DNA of 64,000 bases from Cohnella sp. CFH 77786 (GCF_019400745.1 NZ_WJIB01000003.1:186001-250000), one strand, 5' to 3'. Counted from the first letter of the stretch, positions 17,835 to 26,959 are shown. Notes: generated by a model from the letters alone, not told the origin. Program-made: numbers and translations.

Positions 17835-20800
17835 CTAGTTGTAAACTTCGAGCTCATAGATTCTGGCGTAACCGTCGGAGCCGGTCTGCGTGCCCTGCGT
17901 GATATACAGCCTTACGTATCTTCCCGTGGCATTGACGTTGCGGTCCGTCACGTTGGCGGCGTTGCCCGTCACCGTATCCGCATCGGTGAATGTCGTCCCG
18001 TCGCTGCTGACCTGGAGCTTGAAATCTCTGGTGTTGAAGCTGGCCGATTCTCCGTTCACGCCCGCGTGCTTCACGACCCAGCGGCTGATGTTCGTTTGGT
18101 AGCCCAGATCGATCTTCAGCCAGTTCGGCGCCGCCGCGACCGATGCCCATTTGGTCCCCGCCGATCCGTCCGCGGCATATTGCGGAGCCTCGTTCGGCAG
18201 GTTGTAGGCGTTCGCCGTCGCCGTCTTGCCGGAAGCGGCGTTGGCGCTTGGGGTGCCGTAGGCTTCAAATTCGTAGATTCTGGCGAAGCCGTCATATCCG
18301 GTTTGCGTTCCTTGCGTGATATACAGTCTAACATACCGGCCGTGCGCATTAATATTGCGATCCGTAGAATTTGACGAATTTCCGGTTACGGTGTCGACAT
18401 CGGCGAAGTTCGTGCCGTCGTTGCTGACCTGCAGCTTGTAATCCCGCGTATTGTAGATGGCCGCTTCCCCGCCCGCGCCCGCATGTTTCACCACCCAGCG
18501 CTTCAGATGATACGGCTGGCCGAGGTCGAGAGTCAGCCAGTGGGGCGACGCCGCCGTAGAAGCCCATTTGGTGCCGAGGGAGCCGTCGTTGGCATATGGA
18601 GGGGCTTCGCTCGGCAAATTGTAGGCGTTCGCCGACGCCGTTCGGTTCATCGCGATGTCGGTTAAGCCGTAGACTTCGAAATCGACGATCCGCGCCGTGC
18701 TCCCTCCATCCTGCTGTCCTGCTGTGACGTAGAGCCGTACGTATCTTCCGGTTGCCGATACGTTGCGGTCCGTCAGGTTCGCCGTATTGCCGGTCACCGC
18801 GTCCGCGTCGATGAAGTTAACCCCGTCCGTGCTGATTTGAAGCTTATAGTCCTTCGTATTGTAGGAAGAGTTTTCCCCATTGAACCCGGCGTGTTTGACG
18901 ACCCATCTGCTGATGTCGTAGGAGGCGCCCAAGTCCACCTGCAGCCAATTCGGCGCCGCCGCCGTCGACACCCATTTGGAGGTACCCATGCCGTCCACGG
19001 CGCGGTCGGCCGTATCGCCGCCGGCGGAGCTGTTCGCGGTTGCCGGCTTGTTCTGCGTCAGGGGAAGCGAGTAGACGCTTAGGTCTTTGTCGTATACGTT
19101 GACCGTACCGCCGCCGTTTGCGACGTTTTTGACGATGTTCCCCCACAGCAGGGAATCGTAGATATTCAGGGTGCCGGCGAAGGCCGACGTCGTTCTCGCG
19201 TAGTTCTGAGCCGCCGCGCTGCCGGCCTGCAAGCCGACCATGTCGATCGTTCCGCCGCCTTCGATGGATACGTTCGGGCCGGATGACGTATCGACGGAAG
19301 GCAAATAGAGCAGCAAATTTTGCGGACCGGCACCGGCGCCTTCTTTGATCGTGCGGATCCCGGATTTGACGCCGAAGGAATCGACGGCGAACGTCTTGAG
19401 ATCGCTGGCGTTTCCGACGGTCAGGACATCCGTGTTGGCCAGCGTGTAATTTTTGGCGTGCGCGAAGCCGTACGTATGCGGGCTGTTCGCATGCTTCGAT
19501 TGAAAATGGATGCCGAAGGTGGCGATCGTCCGTTCGACCCAGCCGCGCTGCGTGCCGCCGCCGACGTACACCGCTTTCTTCGCCGCGTTGATCCAATTGC
19601 CGGACACGACGAAATCGTTCGAGGCGTACGTCGCGAAGTCCGCGCCAAGATAACCGTTTTCGATTTCGATGTACTTCATCCAAGTGCCGGCGCCTGCGCT
19701 GCGAACCGTGTAGGGGTACGTCCGGATCGGATACAACGCTCTCAGATCCGCAGGGACGCTCATATCGCTTCCGTCGACGAAGCCCTGCTCGGGGTAGAAG
19801 ACCGTGAACCCGCGAATGCCGGCATTCGCGTTCAAGGTAAGGAAGGCCGTCGCCGTGTCGGGAGAAGCGGTATCCTTGCCGTCATAGGCAAGCAGCACCG
19901 TCGTGTCCAAATTCTCGTGCGCGTGCAGGTAGTCGTAGCTTCCTCTAAGTTCCACTCCGGAAGGCACGCTCAGCGTCGTCGAGATTTTATAGGAGCCCGG
20001 AGGCAGGAAGACGGTGCCGCCGCCTGCATTGCCGGCATCGGTCAACGCGCTTTGGATCGCGGCCCGATCGTCGGTTCGTCCGTCTCCTTTGGCGTTATAA
20101 GGCGCGGCCTTCACGTTGTAGAAATTCGTATCGCTGGCCGGTTTCTTGGCGGGCGCGAACGTATAGTGCTTCGTTCGGGCTTGCCATACTTCATCGGTAC
20201 TGATGAACTCTCCGACGTCCGCGCGCAAATAATCCCGCTGTACCGTCGAATTGATTTTGGACATCGCTCCGTAGGAGCCGTTCGAAGCCGGGGGGCCTTG
20301 TTCCATCAGAATCCCCGTCTTCGCGTCGTTGACGCTGATGCCGTATAACGTTATGCCGTCGTTTTTCCAGAGCTTGATTCCGTATAGGTAAGCGTTCGTG
20401 TAATTTTTGATGAGTCCGGTTTGTGTGCTGTCGGGTTTGTTGGCGATCGCGGCGGGGGCGTTTTTCCAGATGGCGGTGTCCATGAAGACGTTCGTTACAT
20501 AAGAATATTCGTAATTGCCGTCCAGCGTAATGCCTTGAAAGAGGAAAGTGCCGTAGATGTTGCTGAGATTCGATCCGCTGGCCGATGAGAAGTTGATTCC
20601 CTTGAAAGAATTGTAGAACGTCACGTTGGCCACATTGGCGGCGAAGGAGTTCGAATCGATCGTATACGGGTAGGCCGTCGGCGTGAAGATGCCTCCGGCG
20701 TAACTGCCCTGGTTTGGATACCAGATGCTCAGGTTGCGGACCGTCGTATTCGGGGCGTTCATCGAAATCGCGGGGACCGACGTGCTGTACGCGGCCAATA

Positions 20801-21716
20801 CCGTGCCCGCCTCGGGCGCGCCGTCGACGGGGCTTTTCCAATCGCCGCGCAGCGTAACGCCCGCGGGAATGCTGAGCCCGCCGTTCAGCCGGTAAATTCC
20901 CGCGGGGAGAAATACGACGCCGCCGCCCATCTCCCGGGCCAGGTCGAGGGCGGCCTGGATCGCCGCGGTCGCGTCGTTCGTGCCGGTCGCATCGGCGCTC
21001 GCCGTCACGTTGGCCACGACCACTTCGTCGGAGGACAGCAATCCGGTCTTGATGGAGGGAGATGGATAGGCGGGTGCCGTCCCTCTCTTCACGAACGCGA
21101 TCGAGTCCAAATACGTCCCCGGATCCGGGCCGCTGAATTCGATCGTCAGCACGTGCGTTCCGGCGCTTAGATTGGCGGGCATCGGCAGTGTGTAATCCTG
21201 AAAGCTTGTCCCGGCGATGGCTGGCGTTGCCCCCAGCTGGATTCCGTCGATCAGGGCGGTAATCGTGGATTTGGCCGAAGCGCCGCCCATCTTGGCCCGG
21301 AATTTGACGTCGAACCAGCCGGCATTGGCGGAGCTTACGCTCAGGGTGTATTTCAGATATTCGCTCACGTACCCCGCGGTGGGCGAGCCGCTGGCCTGAT
21401 CGTTCGAGCTCACGACGTAACGGTAGGCCGCCTGACCGATCGTTTCCTTGAATAGATCGACGTTCATGACGTCCCGGTAGGTCGTGTCCCGCGTCACTTG
21501 GGAGGAGGGATGGGCGAAATAAACGTCGTTCATGGCGCCCGTGTTGAAATCCTCGGCCTCGATCGTTCCCGGGACGCTATGCGTGGCGAAAGGCGTCCCG
21601 TCCGATGCATGAACCTCCGGCAGCGCTTTCGGAAACATAGGGGAGATGAGGCATAGCATCAAAATCGCGAGGCCTATTTTACTTTTCATTTTCAAATGGA
21701 TTTCCGCCCTTTTCAT
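17835..21716 (-). CDS. large secreted pectate-lyase-fold protein with CBM6/35-like and three discoidin domains
   Basis: 1293 residues. Order: signal peptide (to about 38), CBM6/35-like module (GTIEAEDF, about 48-205), two pectate-lyase-3-type beta-helix segments, each opening with GTNDATAAIQAAL or GDGRTDDRAAIQSAL and GGGVVFLPAG/GGGTVFLPPG (about 230-480 and 535-870), then three F5/8 type C (CBM32) modules of about 130 residues (888-1293). It should bind and perhaps cleave an extracellular polysaccharide; no catalytic residues were fixed. Start uncertain: the first ATG lacks a ribosome site, while a TTG seven codons on (21695) has AAGGGCGG 8 bases upstream. First gene of the five-gene unit. 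Confidence 0.87.
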   Translation of the reverse strand: MKRAEIHLKMKSKIGLAILMLCLISPMFPKALPEVHASDGTPFATHSVPGTIEAEDFNTGAMNDVYFAHPSSQVTRDTTYRDVMNVDLFKETIGQAAYRYVVSSNDQASGSPTAGYVSEYLKYTLSVSSANAGWFDVKFRAKMGGASAKSTITALIDGIQLGATPAIAGTSFQDYTLPMPANLSAGTHVLTIEFSGPDPGTYLDSIAFVKRGTAPAYPSPSIKTGLLSSDEVVVANVTASADATGTNDATAAIQAALDLAREMGGGVVFLPAGIYRLNGGLSIPAGVTLRGDWKSPVDGAPEAGTVLAAYSTSVPAISMNAPNTTVRNLSIWYPNQGSYAGGIFTPTAYPYTIDSNSFAANVANVTFYNSFKGINFSSASGSNLSNIYGTFLFQGITLDGNYEYSYVTNVFMDTAIWKNAPAAIANKPDSTQTGLIKNYTNAYLYGIKLWKNDGITLYGISVNDAKTGILMEQGPPASNGSYGAMSKINSTVQRDYLRADVGEFISTDEVWQARTKHYTFAPAKKPASDTNFYNVKAAPYNAKGDGRTDDRAAIQSALTDAGNAGGGTVFLPPGSYKISTTLSVPSGVELRGSYDYLHAHENLDTTVLLAYDGKDTASPDTATAFLTLNANAGIRGFTVFYPEQGFVDGSDMSVPADLRALYPIRTYPYTVRSAGAGTWMKYIEIENGYLGADFATYASNDFVVSGNWINAAKKAVYVGGGTQRGWVERTIATFGIHFQSKHANSPHTYGFAHAKNYTLANTDVLTVGNASDLKTFAVDSFGVKSGIRTIKEGAGAGPQNLLLYLPSVDTSSGPNVSIEGGGTIDMVGLQAGSAAAQNYARTTSAFAGTLNIYDSLLWGNIVKNVANGGGTVNVYDKDLSVYSLPLTQNKPATANSSAGGDTADRAVDGMGTSKWVSTAAAPNWLQVDLGASYDISRWVVKHAGFNGENSSYNTKDYKLQISTDGVNFIDADAVTGNTANLTDRNVSATGRYVRLYVTAGQQDGGSTARIVDFEVYGLTDIAMNRTASANAYNLPSEAPPYANDGSLGTKWASTAASPHWLTLDLGQPYHLKRWVVKHAGAGGEAAIYNTRDYKLQVSNDGTNFADVDTVTGNSSNSTDRNINAHGRYVRLYITQGTQTGYDGFARIYEFEAYGTPSANAASGKTATANAYNLPNEAPQYAADGSAGTKWASVAAAPNWLKIDLGYQTNISRWVVKHAGVNGESASFNTRDFKLQVSSDGTTFTDADTVTGNAANVTDRNVNATGRYVRLYITQGTQTGSDGYARIYELEVYN

Positions 21717-21821
21717 ATCGATATAGGTATAGGTTATATATCGACATTTCTCGACACTTTTTCATCCTTTAATTGGCTGTTTTTTCGGGCGATTCCTTGA
21801 TGTCCGCTGCTGTCCGATAGG

Positions 21822-21872
21822 AAGAGGGTGTCCCGCAGGCCGGTACCGACCTTACGAAACACCCTCGGGAAA
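21822..21872 (-). terminator. long hairpin after sodF, possible terminator
   Basis: GAGGGTGT and ACACCCTC pair, with a GGTCGGTACCGGCC inner stem. The tail is not U-rich, so termination is only possible. Confidence 0.45.
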
Positions 21873-21876
21873 TCGT

Positions 21877-23019
21877 TCAATAAGGCACCCACTGCAGCGT
21901 CCGCGCTTTCGCGTAGCGGTCCGCCGCGAAGGGCCAGTTCACGACGTTCCACCAATCCTTGACGTACGCCGCGCGGTCGTTCTGATGCTTCAAATAATAC
22001 GCGTGCTCCCACACGTCCAGCGGCAAGAGCGGCACGACGTCCCACTGGGACAGGTTCTGGTGCTTCTCCGCCGTGAGGATTTCCAGCCGGCGGCTGCGCG
22101 GGCTCCAGACGAGGATGGCCCAGCCTCCGCCTTCGACTTTGTTCGCCGCTTCGGAGAACTGTTTCTTGAACGCTTCGAAGCTCCCGAAGCTTCGGTTGAT
22201 TTCGGCGGCGAGCGCGCCGCCGGGCTGGCCGCCGCCCCTGGGGGTCATGGCGTCCCAGAAGATCGTATGCAAATAGTGGCCCGCGCCGTTGAACGCAAGC
22301 TCTCTCTCCCAGTGCTTGACGAGGTCGAAATCGCCGGACTTGCGGGCTTCCTCCAGTTTTTTCTCCGCTTTGTTCAATCCGTCCACGTAGGACTGATGGT
22401 GTTTGTCGTGATGGATGCGCATCGTCCGCTCGTCGATCCAGGGCTCCAGGGCATTATAGGCGTATGGGAGGGGCGGCAGCGTATGGCCCCCGATCGGTAC
22501 GGTTTTGTTGGCGGTCCCCGCAGCCCCCGCGGCGCCGACCGGATTGGACCAGGTCCCTTCCGGGCGGAACGGTCCGTCTGCCGGTTGCGGCCCGTCCAAG
22601 TCTTCGAGATCTCCGTTCTCTCCGCGCCAATTTTCCGATTCCCTTCGGACGTACGAGAGCAAAGCGGGTGCCGCCGGCATCCGTCGGACGGCGGCGCTGT
22701 GCTCTTGAAGGAGGCCGAGCTGGCGGACGAATTCGCGCGATTGGCAATGCGAATCCTCGAGCAGCTTCGACACTTGGGCTTCCCATTCGGAGAGCTCCGA
22801 TTCGCCGCGGTTTTCCAGAGCGGCCCTCAGGGTGCCCCGGGCATGTTCGGCCATTTGCCCAAAGACGTTCTCCCAATCCTGCAACAGCCGGATATAAGGC
22901 CATTCCAAGCCCGGCACGATTTCCCGGATCACCGCCGCGTGATCTTTTTCGCGCCTTTTCCAATACACGATTTCCTCCAGTATGCGGACAGGCATCTGCT
23001 CTCCGTAGACCCGAAGCAT
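21877..23019 (-). CDS. sodF: superoxide dismutase, SodF type, with extra N-terminal helical domain
   Basis: The C-terminal ~210 residues are an Fe/Mn SOD with the wording of Bacillus SodF: MRIHHDKHHQSYVDGLNKAE, HYLHTIFWDAM and [21 protein letters not shown], with His, His, Asp and His ligands in place. The N-terminal ~150 residues (EEIVYWKRREKDHAAVIREI...) form an all-helical, DUF2935-like or ferritin-like segment, longer than the short extension of B. subtilis SodF, joined by a Gly/Ala/Pro linker. GGGAGGGG lies 9 bases before ATG. The N-terminal function is unknown. Confidence 0.88.
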   Translation of the reverse strand: MLRVYGEQMPVRILEEIVYWKRREKDHAAVIREIVPGLEWPYIRLLQDWENVFGQMAEHARGTLRAALENRGESELSEWEAQVSKLLEDSHCQSREFVRQLGLLQEHSAAVRRMPAAPALLSYVRRESENWRGENGDLEDLDGPQPADGPFRPEGTWSNPVGAAGAAGTANKTVPIGGHTLPPLPYAYNALEPWIDERTMRIHHDKHHQSYVDGLNKAEKKLEEARKSGDFDLVKHWERELAFNGAGHYLHTIFWDAMTPRGGGQPGGALAAEINRSFGSFEAFKKQFSEAANKVEGGGWAILVWSPRSRRLEILTAEKHQNLSQWDVVPLLPLDVWEHAYYLKHQNDRAAYVKDWWNVVNWPFAADRYAKARTLQWVPY

Positions 23020-23105
23020 GAAGCAAACCCCTCCCAGGATCCGAATCGGTACCTTACGTACCCAACGTATGACCGGGAGGGGCCGAATATGCCTGAAGAG
23101 GACGG

Positions 23106-24140
23106 TTACACGTGAACCGCTTCGTTGCCGAAGGCTTTGTTGACCGTCAGGACGTGCACTTCGCCGAGAAACGCCGTGATCCGTTTCACGTATTCTTGCT
23201 TATGGGTGCGGTAGATCATTTCGTGTATGGCTCCTTGGACGGTCCAGAGCTGCGTGTAGGGATTGGTTTGCGCTTTGGCCACGTTCTCCGCCAGGTAAAC
23301 CGGGGCTTTGTCGTCCGCGGTTCCGTGGATCAGCAGCATCGGAAAATCGAACGTGGTATGTTGCGCGCGCTCCGAAGGGATCCGATCGAGCGACGTTCCG
23401 CCCATGATCGGAAGAAACTGCTTGATGAGCTGCAAAGTCGGAAGCTTCGGCAGCTCGAACGGGATCCGATTGAGGTTGTACGCCAACGTGTCGTCATCCG
23501 GCAGGAAGGTGCTGTCCAAAATCATGGCGTCCACTGGCGCGTGCTGCAAGGCCGCCTGGAGCGCCGTTCCGGCACCCATCGAGAACCCCCAGACGATCAG
23601 CTCCCGGGTTCCTTGCTCACGCGCGTAATGAATGGCTCCGAGCAGCTGCTGGGATTCCAGGATTCCGCCGGTCGCGGGGAGGCGGTGTTTGGCGCTGGCG
23701 AAACCGTAATCGAACATGAGCACGTTGTAGCCCAAGCGATGGAGCAGATCCGCCAAATCGTACATCGGCACCCAGCTTTCTTCCCGGTTCGCGCCGTAAC
23801 CGTGGCTGAGCACGACGCTTTGCCTGCTGCCCGTCACGGGAATCCACCAGCCGTCCACTACCGTTTGACCGTCGGCGCTGGGGAAGTGGACGTCGGAGTA
23901 GGGGAGGTTTTTGGCTTGCATCGGATTCGAGACGAGCGGGGATACGTAAGGGTGCGTCAATTTCCAGGCGATATAAGCTTGGACGCCTGCATAAAGAACG
24001 GTGAGGGCGAAGACGCCGGAGAGAAGGAGATAGCCAAAAAGGCGGACAAGGCGTCGGACGACGGACGTGCCCCCGGTTTCCGGAGCGAGCGGAAGGGGAA
24101 CGTTGCTCTGGAGGGAAAGGGAAGCGTGCAGTGTCGTCAT
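23106..24140 (-). CDS. membrane-anchored alpha/beta hydrolase
   Basis: 344 residues. An N-terminal membrane helix (LVRLFGYLLLSGVFALTVLYAGVQ region, about 31-54) is followed by an alpha/beta hydrolase fold with oxyanion HGYGANREE, nucleophile elbow GFSMGAG and C-terminal LIHGTADDKAPV with a late His. The closest general type is the YqkD/BEM46-like extracellular-facing hydrolases; the substrate is unknown. AGAGG lies 8 bases before ATG. It is monocistronic and divergent from the IclR gene. Confidence 0.87.
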   Translation of the reverse strand: MTTLHASLSLQSNVPLPLAPETGGTSVVRRLVRLFGYLLLSGVFALTVLYAGVQAYIAWKLTHPYVSPLVSNPMQAKNLPYSDVHFPSADGQTVVDGWWIPVTGSRQSVVLSHGYGANREESWVPMYDLADLLHRLGYNVLMFDYGFASAKHRLPATGGILESQQLLGAIHYAREQGTRELIVWGFSMGAGTALQAALQHAPVDAMILDSTFLPDDDTLAYNLNRIPFELPKLPTLQLIKQFLPIMGGTSLDRIPSERAQHTTFDFPMLLIHGTADDKAPVYLAENVAKAQTNPYTQLWTVQGAIHEMIYRTHKQEYVKRITAFLGEVHVLTVNKAFGNEAVHV

Positions 24141-24272
24141 GGGATCGCCTCTTTTTGTAAGCGTTTTATCGTATTGGTTGTTACCATCGTAGATCGCGGG
24201 GCCTTATGCGTCAATGGACCTACGCGATTTGTAAACCCGGTGTAATCAAAATGTAACGCAAGCTGGAAGGCG

Positions 24273-24301
24273 TTTACTCAGGGGGTTCGCTGCGTTATAC
24301 T
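24273..24301 (+). promoter_or_regulatory. sigma-A promoter of the iclR-type gene
   Basis: TTTACT (24273-24278), 17 bases, TATACT (24296-24301); the start codon is 42 bases further on. Confidence 0.75.
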
Positions 24302-24313
24302 AGGCATTACACA

Positions 24314-24330
24314 GTTTCATAGAATGAAAC
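24314..24330 (+). promoter_or_regulatory. perfect 7-3-7 palindrome, probable IclR autoregulatory operator
   Basis: GTTTCAT-AGA-ATGAAAC lies about 6 to 22 bases after the predicted transcription start. Perfect symmetry, the GTTTCA/TGAAAC half-site typical of IclR-family operators and the position suggest repression of its own promoter. A near-twin lies upstream of acnA at 43970. Confidence 0.7.
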
Positions 24331-24342
24331 GAGGGAATAGGG

Positions 24343-25086
24343 ATGGAAGAAGAAAAAAGAACCGTCCGCGCGGTCGAACGAGCGCTGGACGTCCTGTCAT
24401 GTTTTACGGGGAAATCCGAATGGGGGCTGTCGGAAATCGCCGCTCAGATCGGCCTGCATAAGAGCACCGTTCACCGATTGCTGGCGACTTTGGAGGACCG
24501 GGGTTTCGTGATTCGGGACGAAGCGACGGAGAAGTACCGGCTCGGGCTTCGCATCCTGGAGCTGTCGGCCAACCTCTCGAGGGAGGACGACCCGTCCGTC
24601 GTGCTGCTGCCGGATATGGAACGGCTACGGGACGAGATCGGCGAAACGGTCAGCCTTTACGTGCGGGACCGCAACGAGAGGGTCCGCATTCAAGCCGTGC
24701 AGAGTAGCCAGGCGATCCGGCGGGTCGCCACCGTGGGCGTCAGGCTGCCGCTGTCCGTCGGGGCGTCGAGCAAGGTGCTTCTCGCGTTCGACGACCCTTC
24801 CGTGAGAAACGCGGCCATGGCGGATCCGTCCTGGCCGGCTTCCGTCGAGAAGGACAAGTTCATCCGGCAGCTCGATGAAATCCGCGAGCGCGGCTACGCG
24901 ACGAGCTTCGAGGAACGCGAGCCGGGCGCCGCGGCGGTGTCCGCTCCGATCATAGGCCGCTCGGGCAAGCTGGTCGCCGCCCTGGCGGTCTCGGGGCCGT
25001 CCAACCGGCTGACCCCGGACGTCATGCACGACCATGCTGCCGCCATCATGGAAGCGGCGAGGCGGATGGGGCAGCGGCTCGGGTAG
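24343..25086 (+). CDS. IclR-family transcriptional regulator
   Basis: 247 residues: N-terminal winged helix (RAVERALDVLSCF, LSEIAAQIGLHKSTVHRLLATLEDRGFV, residues 8-68) and C-terminal effector-binding domain from about 80 with LPLSVGASSKVLLAF and GYATSFEEREPGAAAVSAPI. Such proteins sense small carbon metabolites. No catabolic gene adjoins it, so its target is not given by context; its own promoter carries a strong palindrome. A terminator follows. Confidence 0.93.
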   Translation: MEEEKRTVRAVERALDVLSCFTGKSEWGLSEIAAQIGLHKSTVHRLLATLEDRGFVIRDEATEKYRLGLRILELSANLSREDDPSVVLLPDMERLRDEIGETVSLYVRDRNERVRIQAVQSSQAIRRVATVGVRLPLSVGASSKVLLAFDDPSVRNAAMADPSWPASVEKDKFIRQLDEIRERGYATSFEEREPGAAAVSAPIIGRSGKLVAALAVSGPSNRLTPDVMHDHAAAIMEAARRMGQRLG

Positions 25087-25109
25087 CGGGGAACGTTGAG
25101 GATGGAAGG

Positions 25110-25135
25110 AAGCGCCCAGTGGGGCGCTTTTCGCA
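25110..25135 (+). terminator. intrinsic terminator of the iclR-type gene
   Basis: AGCGCCC and GGGCGCT pair around AGTG, followed by TTTT. Confidence 0.85.
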
Positions 25136-25151
25136 TTTTGCACCAAAATAT

Positions 25152-25182
25152 TTGGACAGCGGATTTCCTCATCCGATACAAT
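25152..25182 (+). promoter_or_regulatory. probable promoter of the O-antigen-ligase-like gene
   Basis: TTGGAC (25152-25157) and GATACA (25175-25180) are 17 bases apart; TACAAT overlaps two bases later. It lies 20 bases before the start codon's ribosome site CGGAGGGG. Confidence 0.5.
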
Positions 25183-25202
25183 ACAACAAACGGAGGGGTA
25201 CT

Positions 25203-26699
25203 ATGTCCAACGGTTTCATGTACATTTTTCTTTCATTCTACTTCTGGATCGGTGCGCTCTGGCAAGGGTATTTCGCGGATATGGCGTATTTAACCTCGAA
25301 TCTGGTTCTCTTTGCCGGGCTTCTGGTGCTGATCGGTCGGAAACGGGAGTTGGTGTTTTCCCGAATCCATCTCTTCGTTTTCTTGATTATAGGCGGATAC
25401 TGGGTTAGCGTGTTTTATTCAGTGGATGTCGAGCAAGCAGTGCTTGAGGCCTCGCGCGTCTCCGGGTTGATTCCGCTCGTCTTGTTGATCGGTATGCTGC
25501 CGGACGATCGGTTGCAACGGCTGTACCGGTCATGGCCCTGGATCGGCGCTGCCTTGACGGTGGCCGGGATTCTCTTGGATATGGAGCGAAACGGCCGGCT
25601 GGAATCCACGATTGAATACGCGAATGCGCTGGCGATTTTTTTGCTGGTCAATATCGGGATTTGCCTGGTGTCCTACCTGCAGGAACGACGTGCGGCGTTG
25701 ATGGGGCTGATGGCCGTGAATGCCGTCGGCTTGCTGCTCACGTTCTCCAGATCGGTATGGGTATTGTGGCTGGCGATGATGATCGCGGCGGTGATCTGGT
25801 TTCCGGAATTACGGAAGCGGGCAGCGTGGCTTCCCGTCGGGATTGTCCATGTGTGCAGTTTGATTCTTGCCCTGCTCCTCAAGGGGGACGCGTTCTTCTT
25901 CTGGCAGCGGGTATCTTCGATACAGAGCAAAACGTCCGAATTCCAGATCCGGCTTGTCTACTGGAAGGACAGCTTGGATATGATCCGCGATTACTGGCTC
26001 GGCGGAACTGGCGGGGGAGGATGGAACGTTCTGGTTCCGCTGTACCGTTCCCAGGATTATTTCGTACGTTACGTACATAATCATTACGTTCAAATTGCTT
26101 TGGACATCGGTATATTCGGTCTGCTCTCGTTTGTGGCTTGGATTGGGGTGATTTGCTGGCTGGGCGTCAAACGGCTGAGACAAGCGAAGAACGAGGCTCG
26201 ATTATGGGGAAAAGGTTCCTTGTTTCTCGTAATGGTCATCATTCTGCACGCGGGTTTTGACTTCGATTTGACGTTTCCGTTTTTATTCGCGATTTTAGCA
26301 TGCCTGGCAGTTCAGATGGACGTAAAAAGATTTCGCTTGCGTGTGACGAAGGGTGCTTTCGTATTTGCGCTCCCGGCAACGGTAGCCGTTATCGGTTTCT
26401 GGGGATGGCTTGCGGTCGGTTACGGATATAAGCAAGCTGCCGATTTCCAGGCAAATACAGGACGATATGCGAAAGCTCAGAAGATGTATCAGGCTGCGGA
26501 ATATATGTTGCCTTGGTCGTCCAACGCGCTTTATGGCTCTGCCAAAGGATACGTGTTGCAAGGCAACGCGACGGGTGACGGATCTTATTACCAAATGGCA
26601 CGGGAAAAGCTAAAGATGGCGCATAATAAAGTGCCCGAGCAGACGCTCTATACGGACCTCTTAAAGCAGTTGCCAGTAAATTCGACAAAAATAGATTGA
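25203..26699 (+). CDS. O-antigen ligase/polymerase (WzyC-like) membrane protein
   Basis: 498 residues with about 10-12 membrane helices, a large central extracellular loop (FQIRLVYWKDSLDMIRDYWLGGTGGGGWN, with the conserved R...W...GxGxG wording of Wzy_C domains) and HNHYVQIALDIG after it. A soluble C-terminal segment of about 90 residues resembles a TPR unit. It is expected to ligate or polymerise surface glycans. The start MSNGF is fixed by CGGAGGGG 5 bases upstream. Next to it lies the c-di-GMP-controlled SLH gene. Confidence 0.87.
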   Translation: MSNGFMYIFLSFYFWIGALWQGYFADMAYLTSNLVLFAGLLVLIGRKRELVFSRIHLFVFLIIGGYWVSVFYSVDVEQAVLEASRVSGLIPLVLLIGMLPDDRLQRLYRSWPWIGAALTVAGILLDMERNGRLESTIEYANALAIFLLVNIGICLVSYLQERRAALMGLMAVNAVGLLLTFSRSVWVLWLAMMIAAVIWFPELRKRAAWLPVGIVHVCSLILALLLKGDAFFFWQRVSSIQSKTSEFQIRLVYWKDSLDMIRDYWLGGTGGGGWNVLVPLYRSQDYFVRYVHNHYVQIALDIGIFGLLSFVAWIGVICWLGVKRLRQAKNEARLWGKGSLFLVMVIILHAGFDFDLTFPFLFAILACLAVQMDVKRFRLRVTKGAFVFALPATVAVIGFWGWLAVGYGYKQAADFQANTGRYAKAQKMYQAAEYMLPWSSNALYGSAKGYVLQGNATGDGSYYQMAREKLKMAHNKVPEQTLYTDLLKQLPVNSTKID

Positions 26700-26724
26700 A
26701 ACTTTTCCCATTCGAAGTTACTAT
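26696..26724 (+). promoter_or_regulatory. probable promoter of the riboswitch-SLH transcript
   Basis: TTGAAA (26696-26701), 17 bases, TACTAT (26719-26724). Its -35 overlaps the stop codon region of the upstream gene. Confidence 0.55.
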
Positions 26725-26749
26725 AGTCATAGCATGAAGGTCCTACTAT

Positions 26750-26837
26750 ATCATCTCCGATAAAGGCAACCACGTCGCAAGGCGTGCACGCAAAGTCATG
26801 GGTCCCCCGCGGATCGCCAGACCGCCGAAGCGATGCG
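26750..26837 (+). ncRNA. cyclic-di-GMP-I (GEMM-I) riboswitch aptamer
   Basis: All landmark pieces of the Firmicute class I aptamer are present in order: GATAAAGGCAA (26759-26769), a hairpin CACGTC-GCAA-GGCGTG with GNRA tetraloop (26771-26786), CACGCAAAG (26787-26795), the second arm with GGTC (26801-26804) pairing GACC (26820-26823), and the closing GCCAGACCGCCGAAG (26816-26830). It lies in the leader of the SLH protein gene and is followed by a terminator. GATG at 26832-26835 can close the aptamer stem with CATC at 26752-26755. Confidence 0.88.
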
Positions 26838-26842
26838 AATAG

Positions 26843-26880
26843 AGAAGCCGCATCCTTTAGTGGGATGCGGTTTCTTGCTT
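26843..26880 (+). terminator. riboswitch-linked intrinsic terminator (attenuator)
   Basis: A stem of about 13 bp built on CCGCATCC (26848-26855) and GGATGCGG (26863-26870) ends in TTTCTTGCTTTTATT, 80 bases before the gene. The 5' arm can pair instead with GATGCG (26832-26837) at the aptamer end, giving an alternative antiterminator. Confidence 0.88.
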
Positions 26881-26959
26881 TTATTGGACAAGGGGGTATG
26901 GAGCGGGAACCCGCATCAAACAGTTATTTTCACGACAAAATGGTGGAGAGTGAAAAGGA

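Noticed and set aside
21985..23115. 376-codon frame antisense to sodF
   Set aside because: Shadow of a clear SOD gene.
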